Of a stretch of DNA of 64,000 nucleotides, positions 12,807 through 23,069 are shown one piece after another. The notes below the pieces were generated by a model, which saw nothing but the letters and a program-made list of their open reading frames with translations, did no database searches and had not been told where the DNA came from. Source of the stretch: Lepidodermella squamata (Eukaryota > Gastrotricha); contig JBLDXI010000028.1 of assembly GCA_047495785.1 (NCBI GenBank), positions 682,001 to 746,000 on the forward strand, written 5' to 3'. The position numbers and the translations under genes were made by a program. Within the stretch, counting starts at the first letter, position 1. Each line of letters begins with the position of its first letter.

Positions 12807-13207
12807 TATATAAGAAGGAGTCAACGAGACGGGCGCACCGGTCGACGAAACACGCCCGCCCGCGCACCGTCACCGCTTATCTTATCGCGCGAGGCCGCGA
12901 CAAGCTTGACTTTTCAATACGAAACGCATTTATTGCCGCGCTTTGTTTATACCATTACAGCACACACGCGAGCCAAAATTTATTATTACTTCGCAAACAT
13001 GTGCGCACCGAGATAAGGCTGGGGCTGAAATTCCGATAAGGTGCGCGCCATGGTGACGCCAACGCCGCGCGCCGTGATTGGCCGGCTAAACGCGCGCTGA
13101 TTGGTCGGATTTTTTCTCAATGCCAACCAGCTCACAACTCCAAGTCACTATCAACGTTTATTTTCCACTATCAAGACATCGCTAGATCGATAATCGCTAC
13201 AAACCAG
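12807..13207 (+). promoter_or_regulatory. GATA gene promoter and untranslated first exon
   Basis: A TATATAAG box lies at 12807-12814. Downstream are four GATA-factor sites: two overlapping CTTATC at 12876-12886, AGATAAG at 13011-13017 and CGATAAG at 13034-13040. Two inverted CCAAT boxes (ATTGG) follow at 13077-13081 and 13100-13104, spaced 23 bp. A noncoding exon probably ends at 13207 at a strong donor (CCAG|GTAAGTATC) and splices to just before the ATG at 13624 (TTTTTCAG). GATA sites ahead of a GATA gene suggest autoregulation. The transcription start is not determined, so some sites may lie in the leader. Confidence 0.55.
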
Positions 13208-13623
13208 GTAAGTATCAGGTATCTTCTCGCGGGTTCCAGCGACTTTTCCCCGGCCCTGTTACAATTTTATATTATCTAAATTAGCGCGAAAAAATTAGTT
13301 GTAGTCAAGGCTTGACACCTGTTTTTCGAGCACGGAGATATGATATTGCTATTTAAGATATAGATATGAGAAAGCCGAACAGGTTGTTTCAGCTATTTTA
13401 TCATATCAATAATATAAATTATCATTTTTCAACGCGCGATCAAAGGTGCGCACTCAAGATTATATGGCTCAGTTATCGGCGGCCGGTCTCTCCAAGGTGT
13501 TCGCGATAAATTTTTTCCGCGGATTTCGATAAAAAAAAGCCACAGCGCTATCTTAACTTTTTAGTTAACTCCGCCGTAATCACTCAAGCGTGACTAAATG
13601 ATGACGCGTTTTTCAGTGCCGAA

Positions 13624-16600
13624 ATGGAGCCAGCCAGTGATGTGGCCGTTGAAGACCCCACGAAATCCGACGTAGTTCAGGGCGGCGACCCGGTCCCAGC
13701 GCCGGAACCCGTCGATGGCGCCAACGGTGATCAAGAGAAATTCTCGCCGATATCCGCTAATGGAAACGCAACAACCGGCGATGCGAATCAAGTAACTGGC
13801 GATGAAGTCGTCAATCAGCAGTCCTTCGACCAACAGCCTGTTGCGACTACAACGGCGGCCGTTGTTCAACCGAGCGTGACGGCTGTGCCTCGGCCCCAAC
13901 TAACCGCGTTTCAAGTTCCAGCTTTCTTCCCAGCTCAGGCAGCGTTCGGCGGGTTCGAGCAGCAAGATGTAGGCGAGACGGGTACGACGCCGAGTGGATA
14001 TGTCCTTCAACAGCCGCTGAACGTTCAGCAAATCACGGCGGCTGGACAGCAGCATTTGACGCCGCAATACGCCCAATTTCCAGCAGCAGCTGCGTCGCAG
14101 TTCACAGTGTTAGGATCTGGGCAAAGTGCTCACGTCCAGGCAGGCCAATTCCTGTGAGTTTTAATTTTTTTCTAAATTTTAAACACCTTGCAATAAATAA
14201 AAGAGTTATTAAAATTAACAGAAATTAGGGCAATTTTAATTGGGAAAAATTTTAGAAAAATATTCCAATTTTTTTATTTTAAATTTGTAAATAAATTTAA
14301 AATCTCAAATTTCACTGAATTTTCAAATAATTTTGAAGATTTTATTTTAATTTAATTCACTATTTTTCAATTTTTTCCAGGAGTCCTACAGCCTATTTTC
14401 CGAATTTCACGGCTCAATGGCCACAACAAGCGGTTTACCAGCAACCAATCGCCACTCAACCGGTATTTCGCTACGAGCAGCAGCCAACCCAACGAAGCCA
14501 CGTTCAACAACAGCAGCAACAGCAACAACAACAACAAACACAATCACAACAGCAACAACTTCAGCAGACGAAACAGCAACAGCCTACCCAACAAACAGCC
14601 AATTATTGGCTGCCAACTTACGCGACAACATGGGCCCAGCCGAGGATATATACAAATCAGCAGTTTGGCGATTCGATCGTCCAACAGCAACAGTACCAAA
14701 TGTTGGCGAATGCCGCGTATCAGCACCATGCGCAACAGCAGCGCGAACAACAAGCCCAGGCGTCGAGTTGTTCTTTCCCGAGTCAGAATGATTTTTTGAG
14801 GATTCAACTCGGCGAAGTGCCGGGATTGGGCGCCGCTGCGGGTGAGGCGACGGGCGCTGGGCAGCAGTTGACGGTAGTTCCGCACCCGCCGCCTGGTTCG
14901 GGTCGAGAATGCGTCAATTGCGGAGTTGCGAACACGCCGCTTTGGCGACGGGATTCGGCTGGAAATTGTGAGTAAAATATTTTATAATTATTCATAAATG
15001 GGAATTTTAGCTTTAAAATGATCAAAATTGCGGATAATTTAATATTAGGATAGGGCATGGGCTATTGAGTAAGGAATAGGGCAGGAGTTGGGATAAATGA
15101 TTATTTTTCGATTTTTTTCTAGATTTATGCAATGCTTGTGGCCTGTATAGCAAAGGCACAACAGCGCAGGCGACTACAACAACGCAAAAGCAGAACGATG
15201 CCATGCTACAAGGTCTAGGCTCGAATGGCGCGTCTTCATTAGCGAAACAGCAGCTATTGGGACAACAGTCGCATCTGCTTACCGAAGCTGGTCTTATGAC
15301 GACAGGGCAGCAGTACCCGGTTTCGGCGGGCTCGACGGGCCTTGAGGTGCAACAGGCCAACCAGCACCAAGGACCGACTACGAGGCATTCGAGTCGGTCA
15401 GGAGGTGGTGGCGGATCCTCATCGGCCTCCTCAAAATCGAAAAGAATTGTGAGTTATAAGATTTTAAAAAATTCAAAAAATCTTAAAAATTTTTCATTGA
15501 AATTAATTTATTTTTAATTTTTTTCACTATTTTAGTCTGGTCCGAGGCGAACTGATCTACTGTGTGCCAATTGTTCGACAAAGATAACGACATTGTGGCG
15601 GCGAAATAACGAGGGTGACCCGGTGTGTAATGCGTGTGGGTTGTACTACAAGCTACACCACGTCAACCGGCCGCCAACAATGCGGAAAGAGCAGATTCAA
15701 ACGCGTAAGAGGAAAAGCAAGCCGCGGGAAGATAACGACCACGGTGGATCGCAGCACGCTGATTCGGAACAGGTGCCAAGCAAAGCGAGTAAACACGGCC
15801 AAATGTACGCTGGACAATCGAAATCTTCAAGTGAGTGCTTAAAATAATAATAAAAATTAATAAAATTAAAAATAAATACAAAAAATTAAATAAAAAAGGT
15901 CCAGGGAATATTATATAAGGATTTGAAATTTTTGGTCCATTTCTATCTCAATATTTTCCATTAATTTTCCTATTTTACGAACATTTTCCCTCTAAATTAT
16001 GACCTTATTTTCCGAAATCCGACTTGTAAGAAATGGGATTTTTCTCAAATTTCTTTTTAGAAAATGTTCCCATTTTTTTCGTATTTACAACGATTTTTCG
16101 TGATTTATCTTAATTTTAATGATTTTTTTTTAGAAATGTCAAACGGCCCAGTGAAGCATTCGCAAGCTGTGCTACAACAATCAGCTTCAATGTTCGTTCA
16201 ACCGACATCGGACCACCACCAGGCCATGCATCACGCGGCCAATTTCCACCCAGCCATGACCGTATCTGCTTCGTTCCCTAGCAACGCCCAACAACAACAA
16301 CAACAACAACAATTACTTGCTCAAACAATGACACCTTATTCTACAACAACCGAGTTCACCCTGGCCGAGGTTAACTCAGGCGGAACGGCGGCTATGTTTG
16401 CCAACCCACCGTCTGGCGCCAGTGTTTTCCAGCAGCAGCCTAGCCAATTTTTCCACCATCAACAGGACTTGATCGGCGGGGCGAAATTGCCGGGTATTGA
16501 AAGTTTTGGCGCCACTACGGTTCCGAATACTGGCACTGAGGCGAATTGGCAAAATCAGGGCCAGCAATTTTTCCAGGCCCAAAATTCAGAACTAGTCAAA

Positions 16601-16987
16601 AGTGACGATAACGACCAACCGCCCTCGTCGGCTATCAATGAAATATCGATTTTCGGCCAATTACCGCCAATCGAACATGAACAATTCGTAAATATGGGCC
16701 AAAATGGGAATGGTAATAATAATACCGAAAAAACCGAAGATAACATATCAGTCGGCTCGCACCACTCCGCGCCGGGTTCAATCAAGCGGAACATGGAAAA
16801 AGATGAAGTTGCGTCGATAATCAGTGAGAGTAGCAATAATTCGGCCTCATCGGCTGGGTCATCGTCGGCGCACAGCCGCGTTTCGGCGAGGTCCGGCGCT
16901 GGTAGCAATAATGCGGCGGTGATTAAAATCGAAAATGGTGCTAATATCGATAACGCTAATAATGCCGAGGCTCAAGAAATTGCGTGA
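13624..16987 (+). CDS. GATA-family transcription factor with two zinc fingers
   Basis: Sequence-specific nuclear DNA-binding factor of the GATA1-6/pannier/ELT-1 type, a family that recognises WGATAR and controls cell fate. Exons: 13624-14153, 14381-14967, 15123-15448, 15536-15830 and 16134-16987. All phases agree, giving 863 aa. The N-finger uses C354, C357, C375 and C378 ([14 protein letters not shown], then [10 protein letters not shown]) and is split by an intron. The C-finger uses C491, C494, C512 and C515 ([14 protein letters not shown], then [12 protein letters not shown]) and is followed by the basic tail [13 protein letters not shown] and RKRKSKPR, which is the high-affinity DNA-binding module. 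The rest is low-complexity activation sequence with Q-rich tracts in exons 2 and 5 and a Ser/Asn-rich C-terminus. About 112 residues separate the fingers, much longer than the roughly 29 in vertebrate GATA factors. I am sure of the family, not of the orthologue. Confidence 0.93.
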
Positions 16988-17251
16988 CCTATATATATTG
17001 AAATAATGATTATATAATAATAATTTTTATATTCGATCAATGTTGTGCGAAACGTGTGATTTTAATGACACCTTGAATATAATTTGATTACTTTTTTTCG
17101 AATCCTGAATATATTGTTGATTTCCAATCGAGTTCATGTATATGTATCCGAGATTTTTTGGTCTCTTGATTTTTTTTCTTGACGAGTATGTTTTTGTTTG
17201 ACTGATGGCAATGATATGTATATGAATTTTGAGAACAGCTCAAGTTATACA

Positions 17252-17257
17252 AATAAA
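17252..17257 (+). terminator. Polyadenylation signal of the GATA gene
   Basis: An AATAAA lies about 265 bp after the GATA stop codon and ahead of the cyclase gene. Position and orientation fit, but the cleavage site is not known. Confidence 0.45.
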
Positions 17258-17589
17258 AACGATGAATACGCTTATTAATTGTACCTAATTGTCTCAAATT
17301 GCGCTATAAATTGGATTATTTCCTCAAAACTTACATTTTGCCGCTCCGTAAGACAAAACGTGATAGCGAATCGATTTCATGTGGCTGGCTTATTTTTACC
17401 TGTAATTGATAAATGACGCCGCGGGCGATTAATGACGCTCATCCGTGTCCGATAATTAGCGGCTCCAGGCTATTGCGCGAAGCCCTAGATACTCTTTTTT
17501 GTTATTTTTCAGTTTTCAAGGTCACAACAGCGAACTATTTTATACTTGCAAGCTCGAAATTTAATATTTTTCCCTCCAATTTTTGAAGA

Positions 17590-20500
17590 ATGTATGGACT
17601 GCTGTTGCAGGCTGCCCTCGAATTTATTTCGACCAAATTTTCGCTCGAATTAGCTCGCGAAATTTTAGAAGCCGCCGAAGGCTCAGAAGGTGGAAATGCG
17701 GCTGAAAAGTCTGACGTTACAGGTAAAATTAAAACTTGAATTCAACCAATTTTTCGAATGCTATTTTCATTTTATTTTTATATAATTAAGGAGGAAGTGC
17801 TGGTACAGTTCGAACAGTTCGAGCCGGCTTCGCTGTTCATCAGCTGTACAGTGATAAATTGCTGTCACGCTTGGCTAAAGCTACGGCCGACCTCACCGGA
17901 ATGTCCCTAGATTCGGTCCTCGAGCAACTCGGCCAGTTTTTCGTGCGATTCTCCCGCCAGAGCGGCTACGACAGCTTGTTACGCTTGATTGGCCGCAATT
18001 TACGCGAATTTATCATGGGCCTTGATAATTTGCACGAATATTTCCGCGGAACTTACCCGAAAATCAAGCCGCCTTCATTTATTGTTTTACAAGAGGACGC
18101 TGATGGTTAGAGAAATAATGTTAGGATTTAAAAATTTAATTTTTTTTAAATAATAGGAATGCTGATCTGCTACCGATCACCAAGAGGAGGCCTTCAGGGT
18201 TACGTTATCGGTCAAATGAAGGAAGTGGCTCGGGTCTATTTCAACATTCAAATGAATGTTACCATCATTTCGGTATCTGAGGATTCAAGAGGTCCGTGGA
18301 AAAGTTTTCCTAAAACTAAAAAATATTTAAAAATATGAAATTTCTGTATTAATAATTGAAAAAAAATCAAATTCTCAATTTCTCATCTTTTGTCTTGGAT
18401 TTTATTTTTTATTAGGTCGCTGGTCTGCGAATATGAAGCTAGAATTTGACAATTCGACGCAATTTTTGCTCGAGGGTCAGGATGCGTTGAGCACCCTGGA
18501 CGAAGTTAGCGGGCGCATTCTGAAAGCTGAAATGATCATGGATTCAATTCCTTTCTACATCGCCTTCAATAAGGACATGGAGATAGTATCGATTGGGCAC
18601 GGCCTTAAAGTTGCCATGCCAACTGTTGTCGGCGATGATTTCAACGAAACTTTTGAACTCATCCGACCTGCGGTTGCTTGCAATTGGGATATGGTAAGAA
18701 ATTTTAGATTTATCACGGAAAATTTGATAAATATTCTTGATTATAGATTATGGACTACCGAAATAACGTAGGTTGACTATTGGACCGTGGAATTTAATTT
18801 TTAACGCCTTGATATAAGGTTTTTGAGATACAATCGCTGAAGGCTATCGAGCGTCGAGATAATAAAATGCACGGATCGACGATCAAAGACGATGAGGGTA
18901 ATTTCCCTCAAATTTAAAAAATAAAGAAAAATCGATATTTTTATACAGATCGATTAATTCCGATCCGATTACGAGGTCAAATGATTTATTTCAAAGAATG
19001 GGACTGCATAATTTTCATGTCCATGCCTGTTATTGAGAGTAAGAATATTTTTGAAAAAATTCTGAATTTTCAAAATATTTCCCACAGGCATGAGAGAATT
19101 GATTCAGCTTGGACTGAAAGTTCACGAGCTTTCAATGGCAGACAGTAGCCGCGACCTTTTGACCTTGAAGGTAATTAAACTCATTTTTGTCTGGATTTCG
19201 ACATATTTTTCGTATATTTTAGCACCACAAAGAAATCGGAAAGGATCCTCTTCTCATTCAGGAAGCGAAAATCGGAGCGAAACTCGATTATTTAACGAAA
19301 GAAGCAACGGGGTAAGAGCGATTTTCCGAATGAATCATAGTTTTTCAGAATTATGATTATTTTCAGGTTTAAATCAAAGCGAACCACCTTATTGGAAGAG
19401 GCCGTTCCTCGATTCTTGCTGAAGCATGTCAGCAGTATGGGAAAAACACAGGTAAACATTCACTGAAGCCTAAAATTTGAATTTTCAATTTTCGATCATT
19501 CGTTGATCAAATCCGCCCTTTTCTATAAATGATATGATGAAATGAAATTATTGGAACTTTCAATTTGATCGCATTTTGATATCACGAAATTATTGAAACA
19601 GAGTGCAGATACCGTAGCTATTCTGGTTCTGAATTTCCACCAATTGGACAGCATGTTAGGTCCTGGAGTTACTCCACGAGGTAAACACGTACAATATCCT
19701 CTGAAATTTCGATAAACTTGACTGATTTTGCTAGAAATCATCGGCATGATCAATTCAATGTCATCGAAATTCGACGCAATCGTCCAGCGATACAATTACA
19801 CGCGCGTTTTCACGGTTTCTAACGACTACACGGTCGCATTTGGCATGCCGTTGTTAAGTCACCTTCCGGCTAATTTCGCCATTCTCGTCGCGACAGAACT
19901 GTTCGATGCTGTTGATGCGGCTGGGAAGGAAAGCCTGGCGAAGACTAAGACAAATTTGAAGCCAGATGTGAGAATTGGCATTGACATCGGCCCAGTTGTG
20001 GCCGCAGTAATTGGTGTCACCCTGCCGAGATATGTCGTTTTTGGCAAAACTGTTACCGTTGCGAATCGATTGAGCCTACTCGCATACGTAATTTTACCGA
20101 ATTTCCATTTTATTTTTCCCTTTATCCAATTTTTTAATATTATTTTCTAGCCTAGAGAAATCACGGTTACAGGTCGCGTTATTGATTCGATTGAAAGTAA
20201 CGAATTCAAGGACGCTTATGTGGTCAATTTTATGAAAGAAGTTGAGTTCCCGGTAGGTGTCCAAGATCGAGATTCCTCCCTTCAGAGTCTTCAATTTTTT
20301 TGTATTTAGGATGCTATGCACTTGGGCAAAACTTCGATGTACAAAGTTGAGATGATTGATCGCAAAAAATTGACGAGAACCGAGCGGCGCGTCAAAATGG
20401 CCGGGGCCGGCGGTGGAGGCAATAAAGGCCTGCTTGATGCCCTGGAAAGTGGGTCACGTGCTACTACTCCCATGACCGTGGTTAGTGGATGATATCAAAA

Positions 20501-20933
20501 ATTGGAAAAATTATTGAATTATTCAAGTTCAATTTGAATCAGGAAAATTGAATTTTAAATTGTTGACTTTAAAATTGTTTCTGAACATTTCGAAATTCTT
20601 TCTTTTACATTTTCTTTTACATTTCTTTTAAATTTTTAGGATGGCAACGATGGAACTAAAACCCCCTTATCGATGACTTCTGGCACGCGAACGTCATCAC
20701 AAGCGTCGCATTTTGCCGGAAACCGGGCTTCATCTGGAGCCGGCAGTGTCCCGAATGGAGGTTACGCCCCTAGCAGTGCAGCCGGTAGCATCAAGTTCAA
20801 AATTACCCAAGTTCAGGAGGAAGGAGAAGATGATGACGACGATGACGATGACGACGAAGATGACGAAGATATGGAACGAGCGGCAAGACGCGACCTTAAA
20901 AGCTGCCTTGCTGGGCCGTGCAATGTCTCTTAA
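17590..20933 (+). CDS. Soluble guanylate cyclase-like protein (H-NOX, HNOBA, degenerate cyclase domain)
   Basis: Fourteen exons with consistent phases give 761 aa: 17590-17722, 17791-18105, 18157-18291, 18416-18693, 18819-18897, 18949-19038, 19088-19170, 19223-19311, 19367-19451, 19602-19680, 19735-20087, 20151-20252, 20310-20480 and 20640-20933. The start MYG is typical of beta and atypical subunits. The H-NOX domain (about 1-205) keeps the proximal haem ligand, H126 in DNLHEY, and the YxSxR motif at Y155-S157-R159, so haem binding is likely. HNOBA and helical linker follow (about 220-425). The cyclase fold (about 432-600) is eroded. The FSDIVGF-like strand reads ILVLNFH, the VETVGD segment reads VFTVSND, and the VNLTSR segment reads VTVANR. 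A tail rich in Ser, Gly and Asp ends the protein. In the family these proteins dimerise, sense NO or O2 in the cytosol and make cGMP. Here catalysis looks doubtful, although sensing may persist. Two introns appear to use AAG acceptors. Confidence 0.9.
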
Positions 20934-20953
20934 ATTCGACCAGTTATCACAAC

Positions 20954-20959
20954 AATAAA
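20954..20959 (+). terminator. Polyadenylation signal of the cyclase-like gene
   Basis: AATAAA lies 20 bp after the stop codon. A second AATAAA at 21126-21131 is an alternative that would leave a 3'UTR of more usual length. Confidence 0.45.
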
Positions 20960-21615
20960 AACCATAACCTTTAATTTTGCTGTTCCACATGAATATGGAA
21001 CGACATCGTAAATGCACACGTTTATTGTTCATTTGATCTCACCTTGATCTGACTAGATTATTCTTAAATCTTTTATCGATCCTGTTTCCTTATAATTATT
21101 CCAACATTAACGGCACGTTGTATGCAATAAACCCTTTATATTGTTGTAGAGATTTGATCTCTCTTTGAACCAATATTTGATCAAAAATCAGACATCTATT
21201 CTCACCTTTGATATGATTTAATCCTAACTTTTGATGTCAAAGTTGTGAACAACATTTGATATTTTAAAAAAATCGTCCAAGAAGTGCCAGCAAATTTTCC
21301 AAAGTTGATCTCAGGTTGATCCCGTTTTGATCTCATTATAACAGATATGATCCATTTTTGACCCGATGTCTTGAGACCGTTATCTATTACTAGGGAAGGG
21401 CCAAAGGTGAGGATGTTCAATTTTCCTGTAATGCGACAATTTTCTAGGAATTCTCTATCTACGAAAGTCCAGCCCTGCTCCCCGTATTCATTTTTCGCTT
21501 ACAAGTTGAGTCATGCAGCTTGATAATTAGTTTATTCTTATCACTTTGGCGGTTAAAACCCAGTTGGGATATCACACTCCAAGCAGCATCCAGCATCGTT
21601 TTCGTCAAGTGTGAA

Positions 21616-22823
21616 ATGCTGAAGTCTGAATCTTACGTTAAAGTCAAGAAGGAGCCAATTGGTTCCGGATCCTTCGGCGATGTCTTTCTCACGAAGTCAA
21701 TGCATTTTGGTGACAAATTGTTCGCCATGAAAAGGGTTAGCATCTCCAAGATCTTAACGTTGAACACGTCGGATCCTGAACTGCCACGAAAACTATTACA
21801 TTTGGCTGAGAAAGAGGTATAGACCTCTCTGTCTTGCAGCAACTAATAACTCATTCTTTATAACAGGCGGAGAACATGCGGCATGTGGAGTGTCAGAATG
21901 TAGTAACGGTTTACGACTCTTTCACAGGTACTTCCTTATTCAAAGGCTCAACAAATCGAATGAAGGGTTGGTTAAATTTATGATCTTCCAGAGTTTACTG
22001 GGACTGAGCAGGGTTACTTCTATACCATTATGGAATATTGCGACGGGGGCTCATTGTGGCAAGTGATTCAGGAAGCTAGTTTTAAAAACGAGCACTTCCC
22101 AGAGCTCACAGTTCAGTCATGGACAAAGCAAATGGTGGAGGCTCTCAATTTTATCCATCAACGTAACATTGTTCATAGGGACATCAAACCTGGCGTAAGT
22201 TGATTCCTAGATTAAAAATGTGCAGCTAGAAATAGGATTTCCGCCCGCTGCAGAACATGCTGCTCTCTAAAAATCGAAGAATTTTGAAGCTAGGAGATTT
22301 CGGGATAGCAAAGCACAAAGACGAGTAAGTTCACTCGAAGATGTCATGAACAACAGTGAAGCAAAATGCTATAAATCCAGAGTGACAGGAACTGGAGTTG
22401 GGACGTTCATGTTCTTCGCGCCTGAGTTTCGTCAGGGAGAGCTCTACAGCCCTAAATGCGACATTTGGTCTCTGGGAGCCACCATCTATCAGTTGGTGAC
22501 ATTTGATACCAGGGTATGCTTATCTATAATAAGTGAGCGTGTTATCTAAACAGGATATCATCTCTTGTGCGCTCCTCAGTTTGACCAGCCCTTTCAAGTC
22601 ACGAACTTTGGTTACCATGCTGATTTGGACGAGCTGATAACGAAGATGATGGCGGCTGATCCTGATGACAGGATAACTATGGCACAGGCTGCTGCCCATC
22701 CATTTTTGAGTAAGAGAATTAGAGAATCAACCATTTAAAAAGACCAATATCGAAGCAATATCAAATGCATTTTACCAACGCATTATTGTAGGGATACTTG
22801 AAAAGTCAAACCCGAAACGCTAA
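21616..22823 (+). CDS. Serine/threonine protein kinase domain (NEK-like), possibly the N-terminal half of a kinase-GTPase fusion
   Basis: Exons: 21616-21816, 21867-21927, 21992-22194, 22254-22324, 22381-22513, 22580-22709 and possibly 22792-22823. The short form has 276 aa. The kinase fold is complete: glycine loop GSGSFGDV (16-23), ATP lysine K39, a glutamate in helix C (EKEVENMRH), catalytic HRDIKPGN (D151), DFG (D170) and FFAPEF at the end of the activation segment. The DIWSLG and DRI segments of the C-lobe are also present. All catalytic residues are there, so it should phosphorylate proteins. The overall pattern is closest to NEK-type kinases, but I cannot fix the family. There is almost nothing outside the catalytic domain. 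The phase-1 donor at 22710 can splice either to 22792, which adds about ten residues and a stop, or to 23070, which would continue into the GTPase below. Confidence 0.8.
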
Positions 22824-22840
22824 TTCGAGAATACGTAATG

Positions 22841-22990
22841 TGAAGGGAAGAGGAAGCGTGGAAGATAGGGGTGGGGGCCATGAGACGTAGCTATGTCTCA
22901 TGGTGGAGGAGGATGGGAATAGGGAATAAGGAAAAAGGGAGAAGAGAAGGAGAGGAAGGGGAATTGCTGGAAGAGGTGTTGGGGTGGACA
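22841..22990. other. Purine-rich tract with short hairpin between kinase and GTPase exons
   Basis: The plus strand is almost all A and G for about 150 bases, unlike anything nearby. It is interrupted at 22878-22903 by a hairpin with 9-bp arms, CCATGAGAC and GTCTCATGG. If the kinase and GTPase are one gene, this lies in the intron after the kinase and could influence splicing. If they are two genes, it could be promoter sequence. There is no coding potential. Confidence 0.6.
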
Positions 22991-23069
22991 ATCGATAGAT
23001 AGGGGCGAATTTCTTGGTATTTTATCATAGTGCATAGAGCTCAGTGTTTAGGAATCATCTGTTAAAAAG

